A program made the position numbers and the translations under genes. From positions 1-60,827 of the forward strand of contig CAJTMB010000019.1 in assembly GCA_910577105.1 (NCBI GenBank): a DNA stretch of 60,827 nucleotides. The letters are read 5' to 3'. Of this stretch, positions 17,671 through 25,450 are shown one piece after another (the first letter of the stretch is position 1; every line of letters starts with the position of its first letter). Origin of the DNA: an uncultured Lachnospiraceae bacterium. Its GTDB lineage: Bacteria > Bacillota > Clostridia > Lachnospirales > Lachnospiraceae. The notes under the pieces are model-generated. The model did no database searches. It worked only from the letters and a program-made list of their open reading frames with translations, and was not told the DNA's origin.

Positions 17671-18342
17671 TCAGATACCTCTCTTTTCCATACATATGGC
17701 AATTATCTTCTGAACCACTTCGTTTACCGGCATGTCGGAGGTATCCACCAATATGGCATCTTCTGCCTGCATCAGAGGTGATTCTTTTCTTGTCATATCA
17801 CGGTTATCCCTCTCCACGATATCCTTTTCAATATCCTCCAGGCTGCAGTTTTCCCCTTTTGCCGTCAACTCATCGAAACGTCGCTTAGCCCTCACGCTGC
17901 TGCTTGCCGTAAGATATATTTTTACATCCGCGTCCGGCAGCACGCAGGTACCTATATCCCTGCCGTCCATCACAACATCCGCCGACTCGGCAAGACGTTT
18001 TTGCAGCGCAACTATCTTTTTCCTTAGCCTTGGCTGGGGAGAACTGACGGAAGCCATCTTGCCAACCTCCTCCGTGCGCAGGAAGGCATTTACATTTTCA
18101 CCGTTCAGATATACCACCTGTTCCCCATTTTCATACTTTATCGTAATATCCGCCTCTTCACACTTTTTACATATTTCTTCCTGGTCTGCCCCGTCCACGC
18201 CTTCCCTGATAAGAAAAAGCGCCATCGCCCGGTACATCGCACCTGTATCTACATATATTAAGTTCATTTTCTTTGCAATCTGTCTTGCTATCGTACTCTT
18301 ACCCGCTCCCGCCGGCCCGTCTATCGCCACACAATAACTCAT
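17671..18342 (-). CDS. cmk: Cytidylate kinase
   Basis: Phosphorylates CMP and dCMP. P-loop GPAGAGKST is at residues 8-16, DGRDIGTCVLPDA in the middle and the lid region RDNRDMTRKESPL near the end. At 223 residues it is full length. It heads the cmk-ispH-S1-cheR cluster, following repeat copy B. Confidence 0.96.
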   Translation of the reverse strand: MSYCVAIDGPAGAGKSTIARQIAKKMNLIYVDTGAMYRAMALFLIREGVDGADQEEICKKCEEADITIKYENGEQVVYLNGENVNAFLRTEEVGKMASVSSPQPRLRKKIVALQKRLAESADVVMDGRDIGTCVLPDADVKIYLTASSSVRAKRRFDELTAKGENCSLEDIEKDIVERDNRDMTRKESPLMQAEDAILVDTSDMPVNEVVQKIIAICMEKRGI

Positions 18343-18366
18343 AATTTCTCTCCTTTCATTCCCTTA

Positions 18367-18465
18367 ATTCCACTCTGCCAAATTCCTAACCTGTACGGAG
18401 AATGCCTGTTTTTGAGGCATTCTCCCGTGTGGGAAATGTCTGCTACGCAATCATTTCTCACACTA
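18367..18465 (-). repeat. Stop-codon-anchored two-hairpin repeat, copy B
   Basis: On the minus strand it begins TAGTGTGAGAAAT; the GTG TGA within it forms the last codon and stop of the flavoprotein gene. Hairpin 1 pairs GTGTGAGAAAT with ATTTCCCACAC around the loop core TTGCGTAGCAGAC. Hairpin 2 is a perfect GGAGAATGCC/GGCATTCTCC. The tail CCGTACAG...CTCTGC... matches copy A. There is no U-tract after either hairpin, so it is not a standard terminator. Confidence 0.85.
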
Positions 18466-19693
18466 CGCCGGTTCCGGCAAGATGACCGCTTGACCATGCT
18501 ATCTGCAGGTTAAATCCTCCTGTCAGGGCATCCAAATCCAGAACTTCACCGGCAAAAAAGAGTCCCTGTACTTTTCTGGATTCCATGGTAGAGGGATTGA
18601 TATCTTTTACCGATACGCCTCCTTTGGTGATTACGGCTTCCGAAAACCCCCTGCACCCCGTAACGGTAAGCGGCAGGTTTTTTATCAGTTTCCCAAACGC
18701 CAGCCTTTCCTCTTTGGTTATCTCATTGACTTTCTTTTCCGGCATAATACCGGAGAGTGCAAGCATTACCGGCGTCAGTTTTGCCGGGAAAAGCCCGCTG
18801 ACTGCATTTTTAAAAGTTTTATTTCTGCCAGCTTCAAACTCTCGTAACAGCCGCTTATCCAGCTGTTCTTCATGCAAAGCCGGTTTCAAATCCAACAGAA
18901 GGGATGCCCTTTGTCCATATGCCTTTTGCACATAAGCGCTGCTGGCGCTTAAAATCAGCGGTCCGCTCACCCCGAAATGGGTGAACAGCATTTCACCGAA
19001 ACCACTGTAAATTGCCTTTCCCTTATGTTGTAACACAACTGCCACATTTTTCAGGGAAAGACCCATCAGTTCCTGACAGAACGTTTCCTCAACGGTCAGG
19101 GGCACCAGCGAAGGCCTTCTCTCCGTAAGGTTATGACCCGTCTGCTCTGCAAACCGGTATCCGTCCCCGGTGGAACCGGTGCTTTCATAGGATATGCCTC
19201 CTGTCGCCACAATCACAGCGTCAGCAGGCTCAAATGTGCCATCCCAAAGTAAAATACCTTTAATGCTCTTTCCGTCTTCTTTTGTAAGTACCTCCCGAAC
19301 GCCTTTGTTCAGTTGTACGGTAACATGCAGATTATCCATTTTTTTCTGCAGGGCTTTTATAACATCCGATGAATGGTCCGTTACCGGAAACACCCTCCCG
19401 CCCCGTTCTGTCTTCAGGGGGCATCCCGCCTCTTCAAAAAATGCCATGACCTGATGATTGTCAAAACCGTAAACGGCGCTGTATAAAAACTTTGGGTTGG
19501 ACACAATATTTTCAAACAATTCTTCCGTTTCACAGGCATTGGTCACATTGCAGCGTCCCTTTCCAGTGATAAAAAGCTTTTTCCCGAGTTTTTCATTTTT
19601 TTCATAAAGCCGGACATTGTGTCCGCCCTGCGCTGCTGCAATAGCCGCCATCATTCCGGCGGCCCCTCCGCCGACCACTATTACCTTTTTCAT
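18458..19693 (-). CDS. YhiN/HI0933-family NAD(P)/FAD-dependent flavoprotein
   Basis: The N-terminal FAD-binding Rossmann motif VVGGGAAGMMAAIAAAQG is followed by the family signature GKKLFITGKGRCNVTN. A central TGGISYESTGSTGDG and a C-terminal FFAGEVLDLDALTGGFNLQI complete the flavin fold. The family is widespread but its reaction is unsettled. The last codon and stop (GTG TGA) lie in repeat copy B, so the family's usual C-terminus is supplied by the repeat. It follows the RpiR gene by 16 bases. Confidence 0.9.
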   Translation of the reverse strand: MKKVIVVGGGAAGMMAAIAAAQGGHNVRLYEKNEKLGKKLFITGKGRCNVTNACETEELFENIVSNPKFLYSAVYGFDNHQVMAFFEEAGCPLKTERGGRVFPVTDHSSDVIKALQKKMDNLHVTVQLNKGVREVLTKEDGKSIKGILLWDGTFEPADAVIVATGGISYESTGSTGDGYRFAEQTGHNLTERRPSLVPLTVEETFCQELMGLSLKNVAVVLQHKGKAIYSGFGEMLFTHFGVSGPLILSASSAYVQKAYGQRASLLLDLKPALHEEQLDKRLLREFEAGRNKTFKNAVSGLFPAKLTPVMLALSGIMPEKKVNEITKEERLAFGKLIKNLPLTVTGCRGFSEAVITKGGVSVKDINPSTMESRKVQGLFFAGEVLDLDALTGGFNLQIAWSSGHLAGTGVV

Positions 19694-19709
19694 ATGCCTC
19701 TCCTTTTTG

Positions 19710-20627
19710 TCACATTTTCCAAAGAGGATTGTTCAGCATGGGTTCTTCATCTATAAAATTAATCTCATCATTCAGGTATACCTGGTAATTGTTCCAGACA
19801 TCTTCCAATGTTTCCAGATTTTTCTTAACCTCCTGCGGTCTCTTTAAGCACATTGCCACAACCAGTGCATTGATAACGCTAAGAGGTGCAACCAGTGAGT
19901 CCACTATGGAAACCATATCGCTCCTTGCCAGAAGATTGCAGGAAGAATACAGGCACATGGGCGAATGGATGGAATCCGTAATGCTGATTACTTTTGCATT
20001 CCTGTCATTGGCAAACTCCAGTGCCTTCAGCGTACGCATGGAATACCGCGGAAAACTGATACCGATTATAACATCTTTTTCATCCACGCGAATCATTTGT
20101 TCAAATGTTTCACTGACGCTGGTGGTATTGAGCAGCTTTACGTTTCCCCGTATCATATTCAGGTAAAAGTGCAGGAAATCTGCCAGGGGCGCACAGCTTC
20201 TGAGCCCGATTACATAAACATTTTTCGCTTCCAGAATGGTATTGACCGCCATTTCAAACGCATTAGGGTCCAGATTGACAATTGTATCCTGAATCTTTTC
20301 CATGTCAGCCCCTAAAACGGAAGACAATATTTCCGACTGGCTGCTGTGCCCGTATTTTGCACCAATCCTCTGGACATCGCTTAATTTGTTTTTTACCCAT
20401 TCTTCCAAAGCTTTCTGAAACTCAGGATACCCCTCGTAACCAATTCCGGAAGCAAAACGAACCACAGTGGACTCACTGATTCCCAGCGTTTCCCCAAGTT
20501 TTGCCGCCGTCATAAACACCGCCTGGTCATAATGCTCCTTTATGTATACCGCTATGGCCTTGTGGCTCTTGCTCATGACATTAAATCTGTCATTAATTTT
20601 TGTAAGAATATCCTGTCTGTCATCCAT
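19710..20627 (-). CDS. MurR/RpiR-family transcriptional regulator
   Basis: An N-terminal HTH_6 domain (about 1-77, with LGISESTVVRFASGIGYEGY) is followed by a SIS sugar-phosphate-binding domain (about 125-250, VYVIGLRSCAPLADFLHFYL). Members respond to phosphosugars, often amino-sugar phosphates. The effector is not evident here. It overlaps the TetR gene by 8 bases with AGGAG upstream, so the two are likely cotranscribed. Confidence 0.92.
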   Translation of the reverse strand: MDDRQDILTKINDRFNVMSKSHKAIAVYIKEHYDQAVFMTAAKLGETLGISESTVVRFASGIGYEGYPEFQKALEEWVKNKLSDVQRIGAKYGHSSQSEILSSVLGADMEKIQDTIVNLDPNAFEMAVNTILEAKNVYVIGLRSCAPLADFLHFYLNMIRGNVKLLNTTSVSETFEQMIRVDEKDVIIGISFPRYSMRTLKALEFANDRNAKVISITDSIHSPMCLYSSCNLLARSDMVSIVDSLVAPLSVINALVVAMCLKRPQEVKKNLETLEDVWNNYQVYLNDEINFIDEEPMLNNPLWKM

Positions 20628-21162
20628 TTATATACTCCTGTTCCAACAGCCTTCTGGTTTCCAAATCCGATAAATCATAATCCCCCGTCAGGCTCATGCA
20701 GGCTGCCCCATGGATAAACAGCCACATTCTCATAAACATTCCCTGTGGGTCCCCACACCCTGCCCGGGCTGCTTTGTTAATCTCAAGCAGAACATAATTC
20801 TTATCTCCGTTCAATATCTCATATAAGCTTTTCCTGCCGGAAAGTTCCGATAAAAATAACAACCGGAATAAATGCTTCTCTTCCCTTGCAAACGCAATAT
20901 AAGCCATCCCTAAATTGGAAAAAGGCGTACTGCCCATTTTGGGATATAAATCATAATAATCCCTGAAAAATACCACTGCCTTTTCATACACCGCTTCCCA
21001 TAGTTCTTCCATATTTTTGTAAACCCGGAAAATAGGCTGTGTGGAACAGCCCGCCTTAGCCGCAACCTTTCTTGCCGTCACATTTTGAAATCCTTCTTCC
21101 CTTGCCATACCAAAAGCGGTTTCCAGTATATCTTGTATGCTAATGGATTCTTTTCTTGCCAT
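20620..21162 (-). CDS. TetR/AcrR-family transcriptional regulator
   Basis: The N-terminal helix-turn-helix is clear (ILETAFGMAREEGFQNVTAR followed by KVAAKAGCSTQPIFRVYKN). The C-terminal ligand domain resembles the WHG/TetR_C_33 type (MWLFIHGAACM). The start at 21162 has GAGG 6 bases upstream; the frame reaches 21183 without a good site. It is cotranscribed with the RpiR gene, downstream of a strong promoter. The target is unknown. Confidence 0.9.
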   Translation of the reverse strand: MARKESISIQDILETAFGMAREEGFQNVTARKVAAKAGCSTQPIFRVYKNMEELWEAVYEKAVVFFRDYYDLYPKMGSTPFSNLGMAYIAFAREEKHLFRLLFLSELSGRKSLYEILNGDKNYVLLEINKAARAGCGDPQGMFMRMWLFIHGAACMSLTGDYDLSDLETRRLLEQEYING

Positions 21163-21207
21163 AACGCACCTCATCTCATACATACACTTCCAACAGTAAC
21201 ACTTGTT

Positions 21208-21236
21208 ATTCTAGCTTATTTCTCCCTATCCGTCAA
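21208..21236 (-). promoter_or_regulatory. Promoter for the TetR-RpiR operon
   Basis: A TTGACG -35 (21236-21231) and a TAGAAT -10 (21213-21208) are separated by 17 bases. Just downstream, AACAAGTGTTACTGTT has partial dyad symmetry and could be the TetR-family operator; this last point is weak. Confidence 0.7.
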
Positions 21237-21249
21237 GTCATTTGCTCGG

Positions 21250-21436
21250 TTTCCCGCAGGCTCCCCGGGCGGCAGCGGCAGGATGCAATTGATTCCATAA
21301 AGGACCGTGTAAAAACGCTGGTACTTGGATGTTGTATTTTAACATCCTATGTACCACTGCGTTTTTACCCGAGTGGGAACGCGTCCTGTTGGAACAAATG
21401 CGTCCTGCCGCTGCCGCCCGGGGAGCCTGCGGGAAA
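21250..21436. repeat. Nested long inverted repeat, copy 1
   Basis: This 187-bp near-continuous hairpin fills most of the 334-base gap between the TetR gene and the decarboxylase operon. The outer arms match perfectly for 34 bases (21250-21283 with 21403-21436, including CCCCGGGCGGCAGCGGCAGG) and continue with few mismatches through TTGATTCCATAAAGGAC versus its partner. An inner stem GTAAAAACGC...GCGTTTTTAC encloses GTAC/GTAC and GGATGTT/AACATCC around a loop of TATTTT type. There is no coding capacity and no U-tract. It shares GGCGGCAG, the GATTCCATA segment and the AGTGGTAC inner motif with copies 2 and 3. Confidence 0.88.
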
Positions 21437-21454
21437 TTACCCTGTATCGGATGT

Positions 21455-21498
21455 TGAGAAAAAACAGGTGGCATGATATTTTCATCACACCACCTGTT
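21455..21498 (-). terminator. Terminator of the decarboxylase operon
   Basis: Stem AACAGGTGG/CCACCTGTT with an 18-base loop is followed on the minus strand by TTTTCTC. It lies 20 bases after the oadA-type stop. With copy 1 of the nested repeat it accounts for the non-coding stretch 21184-21517. Confidence 0.88.
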
Positions 21499-21517
21499 AT
21501 CATTTGTTTTGCTTCGA

Positions 21518-22939
21518 TTATACGGGATAAGCGCCGTTTTTCGTATCGGCCTTCGTCGGGTCAACTTTTTCCTGCTGTGCCTGACGGTACTTGAAGAAGT
21601 CTGTTGCCACCTGAGGGAACAGTGCATAGGACAATACGTCCTCATCCTGCTGTTTCCATTCTGCCATCTCTGCTTCCAGTTTATCCATTTCATTGGAAAG
21701 CAAATCTGCCGGACGGCAGGTGATTCTCTGTTCACCGGGAATTACCTTTTCAATCACTTCCTGATTCATCGGTTTGACAGTCTGACCGTATTTTCCGCGA
21801 AGCACGTCCTTTGTCTGGTCTGTTGCCATCTTATATCTCTCTCCCATCAGCACATTGAACACTGCCTGTGTGCCGACAATCTGGGAGGAAGGGGTAACCA
21901 GTGGCGGCTCTCCCAAATCCTTGCGCACCCTGGGAATTTCTTTAAGCACGTCATAATACTTATCTTCCGCATTCTGTTCCTTCAGCTGGCTCACCATGTT
22001 GGAAAGCATACCGCCCGGAACCTGATAAAGCAGGGTCTTGATGTCAACACCCATTACCTTGGGGTTTAACAGGCCGTTTTTCAGGCATTCGTCTCTGTAA
22101 GGCCTGAAATAATCGGCAATCTCAGCCAAAAGGTTCTGGTCATAGCCCGTATCATAAGGCGTTCCCCTAAAGGTTTCCACCATTACTTCGGTTGCCGGCT
22201 GTGAGGTACCCATTGCAAAAGGCGACATCGCACAGTCAATCACATCAACACCGGCTTCCACTGCTTTTAAGTATGTCATGCCTGCCACGCCGGAAGTATA
22301 ATGGGTGTGCAGCTGAATAGGCAGTTTCGTCGCTGCCTTCATCTCCCTAATCAGCTCAGAAGCCTTATAAGGAACCAGCAATCCTGCCATATCCTTAATA
22401 CAGATAGAGTCCGCCCCCATCTCTTCAATCTTCTTTGCCATTTCAATCCAGTATTCCATGGTATAGGCATCACCAAGAGTGTATGACAACGCAATCTGCG
22501 CATGTCCGCGGCCTTCACGCTCCTTAATACGATTGGTTGCGTTAACAGCCTCCTGCAGGTTACGCAAATCATTCATGCAATCAAAAATACGGATGATATC
22601 AATACCGTTTGCAACCGATTTCTCGACAAAATTGTCAACCACATCATCGGCATAGGGCCTGTAGCCCAAAATATTCTGTCCTCTGAATAACATCTGTAAT
22701 TTAGTGTTTTTAAAGCCGTCCCTCAGCTTTCTCAGCCTGTCCCACGGGTCTTCCTTCAAGAAGCGCAGGGATGCGTCAAAGGTCGCTCCGCCCCAGCACT
22801 CAACGGAATGATACCCTACCTTGTCCATCTTGTCCACAATGGGAAGCATGAACTCTGTCGGCATTCTGGTCGCAATCAGCGACTGATGGGCATCGCGTAA
22901 TATCGTTTCGGTTATTTTAATCGGTTTTGCTTCTGCCAT
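21518..22939 (-). CDS. oadA: Oxaloacetate decarboxylase alpha-type carboxyltransferase (PycB/5S-like)
   Basis: This is a TIM-barrel carboxyltransferase that moves CO2 between oxaloacetate/pyruvate and biotin. It has ETILRDAHQSL with the metal-binding Asp, the catalytic region SICIKDMAGLL and metal ligands in LPIQLHTHYTSG. At 473 residues it ends after the PYC_OADA conserved domain, so the C-terminal biotin domain of classical OadA is missing; the separate BCCP gene of this operon would supply it. It is the last gene of the operon, 43 bases after the beta subunit. Confidence 0.93.
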   Translation of the reverse strand: MAEAKPIKITETILRDAHQSLIATRMPTEFMLPIVDKMDKVGYHSVECWGGATFDASLRFLKEDPWDRLRKLRDGFKNTKLQMLFRGQNILGYRPYADDVVDNFVEKSVANGIDIIRIFDCMNDLRNLQEAVNATNRIKEREGRGHAQIALSYTLGDAYTMEYWIEMAKKIEEMGADSICIKDMAGLLVPYKASELIREMKAATKLPIQLHTHYTSGVAGMTYLKAVEAGVDVIDCAMSPFAMGTSQPATEVMVETFRGTPYDTGYDQNLLAEIADYFRPYRDECLKNGLLNPKVMGVDIKTLLYQVPGGMLSNMVSQLKEQNAEDKYYDVLKEIPRVRKDLGEPPLVTPSSQIVGTQAVFNVLMGERYKMATDQTKDVLRGKYGQTVKPMNQEVIEKVIPGEQRITCRPADLLSNEMDKLEAEMAEWKQQDEDVLSYALFPQVATDFFKYRQAQQEKVDPTKADTKNGAYPV

Positions 22940-22982
22940 TTGCTATTTCCTCCAAATTAATTTAGTTTCATCAAGTTACAAA

Positions 22983-24134
22983 TCAGAACACCCCGTAGAT
23001 GGCCATAAAGGTACCTGCAGCCACCGCGGTGCCAATAACACCTGCTACGTTAGGTCCCATTGCATGCATCAAAAGGAAGTTTGTAGGGTCTGCTTCCGAA
23101 CCCACTTTCTGTGATACGCGGGCTGCCATAGGCACTGCAGATACACCTGCCGAACCGATTAACGGGTTTATCTTGCCATGGGTTGCAATACACATCAGTT
23201 TTCCGAACAGCACGCCTGCCGCTGTTCCGAAGACAAATGCCGCAAGCCCCAGTCCTACAATTTTAAGGGTATCCCAGTTCAAAAAGGCTTCCGCACTCGT
23301 CGTTGCGCCGACAGAAGTGCCCAGCAGGATAACCACGATATACATCAAAGCATTGGACGCGGTTTCGGTAAGCTGCCTTACCACGCCGGATTCCCTGAAC
23401 AGGTTTCCTAACATCAGCATGCCGACCAACGGCGCTGTAGTGGGAAGAATTAAGCTTACTACAATGGTAACAATGATGGGGAACAGAATTTTTTCCAGTT
23501 TGCTGACCGGTCTTAACTGGTCCATCTTTATCTTTCTTTCCTTTTCTGTTGTCAGAAGTTTCATAACAGGCGGTTGGATAATTGGCACCAGGGACATATA
23601 AGAATATGCCGCTACCGCAATCGGACCCAGCAGGCCTGTCTGTCCCAGCTTACTTGCAAGGAAAATGGAAGTAGGACCGTCCGCACCGCCGATAATGGAA
23701 ATCGCTGCCGCTGCCGCGCCGTTAAAGCCCAGTGCAATCGCCCCGAAATATGCTGCAAAAATTCCGAACTGCGCTGCTGCACCCAGAAGAAAACTCTTAG
23801 GATTGGCAATCAGCGGTCCAAAGTCTGTCATGGCACCGACTCCCATGAATATCAAGGAAGGAAGGAGCGCATATTCGTCCAGAATATAGAAATAATAAAG
23901 TAAACCGCCAATCCCATTTGCCGAATCCTCCGCATGGAGCATGATATCCGGATAAATGTTCACTAACAGCATACCAAAAGCTATCGGCAGAAGAAGCAGG
24001 GGTTCAAACCCGTGCCTTATTGCCAGATATAGGAAAAAGCAGGCAACCGCAATCATTACATAGTTTCCCCAGGTCAGGTTAAAGAACGCTGTCTGGTGAA
24101 GCAGGTTGCCAAGCGTGTTTGTTATGTATTCCAT
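22983..24134 (-). CDS. oadB: Na+-translocating decarboxylase beta subunit (OadB/MmdB/GcdB)
   Basis: This is the integral membrane subunit that decarboxylates carboxybiotin and exports sodium. It has about nine to ten transmembrane segments with the conserved IGGADGPTSIFLASKL stretch and the late motif GSAGVSAVPMAARVSQ. The length (383) is typical. It lies between the BCCP and the alpha gene, with AGGAGG upstream. Confidence 0.95.
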   Translation of the reverse strand: MEYITNTLGNLLHQTAFFNLTWGNYVMIAVACFFLYLAIRHGFEPLLLLPIAFGMLLVNIYPDIMLHAEDSANGIGGLLYYFYILDEYALLPSLIFMGVGAMTDFGPLIANPKSFLLGAAAQFGIFAAYFGAIALGFNGAAAAAISIIGGADGPTSIFLASKLGQTGLLGPIAVAAYSYMSLVPIIQPPVMKLLTTEKERKIKMDQLRPVSKLEKILFPIIVTIVVSLILPTTAPLVGMLMLGNLFRESGVVRQLTETASNALMYIVVILLGTSVGATTSAEAFLNWDTLKIVGLGLAAFVFGTAAGVLFGKLMCIATHGKINPLIGSAGVSAVPMAARVSQKVGSEADPTNFLLMHAMGPNVAGVIGTAVAAGTFMAIYGVF

Positions 24135-24170
24135 TGAATGACCTCCTGTATTTTCAGCATGAACCCCCGA

Positions 24171-24539
24171 TTAGTTTAAGGTTGCAAGGACCTTTCCTGC
24201 CTCAACGGCATCGCCAACCGCTACATCAATGCTTGCTACAGTGCCGTCTTCAGGTGCAACCACGGGAATTTCCATCTTCATGGCTTCAATGGTTACAACG
24301 GCATCACCTTTCTTTACTGCAGTTCCCACTGCTGCATCAATCTTAAATACTTTACCTGCCGCACCGGCTTCCACCTTGATGCTGCCTGCACTGCCGCCTG
24401 CAACAGGCGCTGCCTTCGGTGCCGCTGCTTTAGGAGCTGCGGGAGCTTTTACGGGAACCGGCGCCACGCCGGCGGACGTCCCTTCTTCTACTGTAACATC
24501 GTACACGTTTCCGTTAACGGTAATGGTATAATTTTTCAT
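24171..24539 (-). CDS. Biotin carboxyl carrier protein of the decarboxylase
   Basis: A biotinylated mobile domain carries CO2 from the carboxyltransferases to the beta subunit. A short N-terminal domain and an Ala/Pro-rich hinge precede the biotinyl domain, with the biotin-accepting lysine in EAMKMEI. The start at 24539 has GGAGG; the GTG at 24554 would overlap that site. It resembles the gamma subunit of methylmalonyl-CoA decarboxylase (MmdC/GcdC). Confidence 0.94.
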   Translation of the reverse strand: MKNYTITVNGNVYDVTVEEGTSAGVAPVPVKAPAAPKAAAPKAAPVAGGSAGSIKVEAGAAGKVFKIDAAVGTAVKKGDAVVTIEAMKMEIPVVAPEDGTVASIDVAVGDAVEAGKVLATLN

Positions 24540-24554
24540 TTTCTTTTCCTCCAC

Positions 24555-25433
24555 TTATCTTCTCTTTCTTATGCTTCTGACCACAAAACCATCCGTGCCT
24601 GCCGCACCTTCATATGCGGCAACTGCTGCTGCAATAACCGCTGCAAGTTCCAATTCATCAGCCGTAACCGACTGCTCTTCTTTTTCAATAATCTGGGCAA
24701 TGGTGTTGTCGACTGCTTCTTCTTTCAGTTTCTGGACTTCTTCTTTTTTCTTATTTTTCAGTTTTTCCTGCAATTTAGGGATTCCGCCCATAGCCCATAT
24801 AATCAGGCTGATAAGTATCAATACCGTAAACACGGTGCCCATACCCATCACGGTATCCATGGCTGCCTTGCCCATCAATTCTCCCATGGACTGGTTCAGG
24901 TTTAAAGTACAGGACTCGACTGTCAGGAAAATATCATTGGAAAAGATAAGTTCTGCCTCTGCCGTCCGCAGGTTTCCGTTTTTGTCCGTTATGGAACCCG
25001 TTATGGGAACCGTAACAATAATTTTGTCACCGGACACTTCACTTTTTGCCGTCAGTCCGTTTGAGACATCCACTTCCCCCAATGACTTATATGTGCCGTT
25101 AAAAGAAGTAATGCCGTTCATCACTGCAATACCATCCACATCAATGGCATTAAATTCATAGTTAATGCCATAGGTGGAATAAAAATACAGATAATAACTG
25201 ATTTCATTTTCCGTAAGAGTTTCCAATTCATGGACATTGTAATTTTCCTGATACTGCTTGGCCACATTATCGTCAAAAAAATTCATCATGAACGGTATCA
25301 CAAAATCAGTAGCCATTACCTTTGCCGTTTCACATCTTTTGTTTTCCATGTCGCTGATGGCTTCTTTGCTTCCGCAGGCTGTCAGCCCGAAGACACAGGT
25401 GAGCATACATAACATTGCTACTATTTTCTTCAT
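24555..25433 (-). CDS. Lipoprotein-fused OadG-family subunit
   Basis: The protein has about 292 residues and two parts. The N-terminus is a lipoprotein signal (LTCVFGLTAC, Cys near 18) followed by an extracellular domain of about 165 residues with a DUF3887-like look (AKVMATDFVIPFMMNFF). Then comes one helix (about 198-218, VFTVLILISLIIWAMGGI) and a charged, Lys/Glu-rich cytosolic tail that matches OadG/MmdD. OadG anchors and assembles the decarboxylase complex and is usually under 120 residues, so the outer domain is an extension. The start at 25433 has AAGGGAG upstream; the frame extends to 25490 inside the preceding gene. Confidence 0.82.
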   Translation of the reverse strand: MKKIVAMLCMLTCVFGLTACGSKEAISDMENKRCETAKVMATDFVIPFMMNFFDDNVAKQYQENYNVHELETLTENEISYYLYFYSTYGINYEFNAIDVDGIAVMNGITSFNGTYKSLGEVDVSNGLTAKSEVSGDKIIVTVPITGSITDKNGNLRTAEAELIFSNDIFLTVESCTLNLNQSMGELMGKAAMDTVMGMGTVFTVLILISLIIWAMGGIPKLQEKLKNKKKEEVQKLKEEAVDNTIAQIIEKEEQSVTADELELAAVIAAAVAAYEGAAGTDGFVVRSIRKRR

Positions 25434-25450
25434 ATTAAGTATCTCCCTTT

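Noticed and set aside
21250..21436. Nested inverted repeats as ordinary rho-independent terminators
   Set aside because: Neither arm is followed by a T-run in either direction, and copy 1 is preceded by a separate perfect terminator (21455-21498).
21238..21735. 165-codon open frame spanning nested repeat copy 1 and the oadA 3' end
   Set aside because: It is antisense/frame-shadow coding across a palindrome, with no ribosome binding site and biased composition. It is not a gene.
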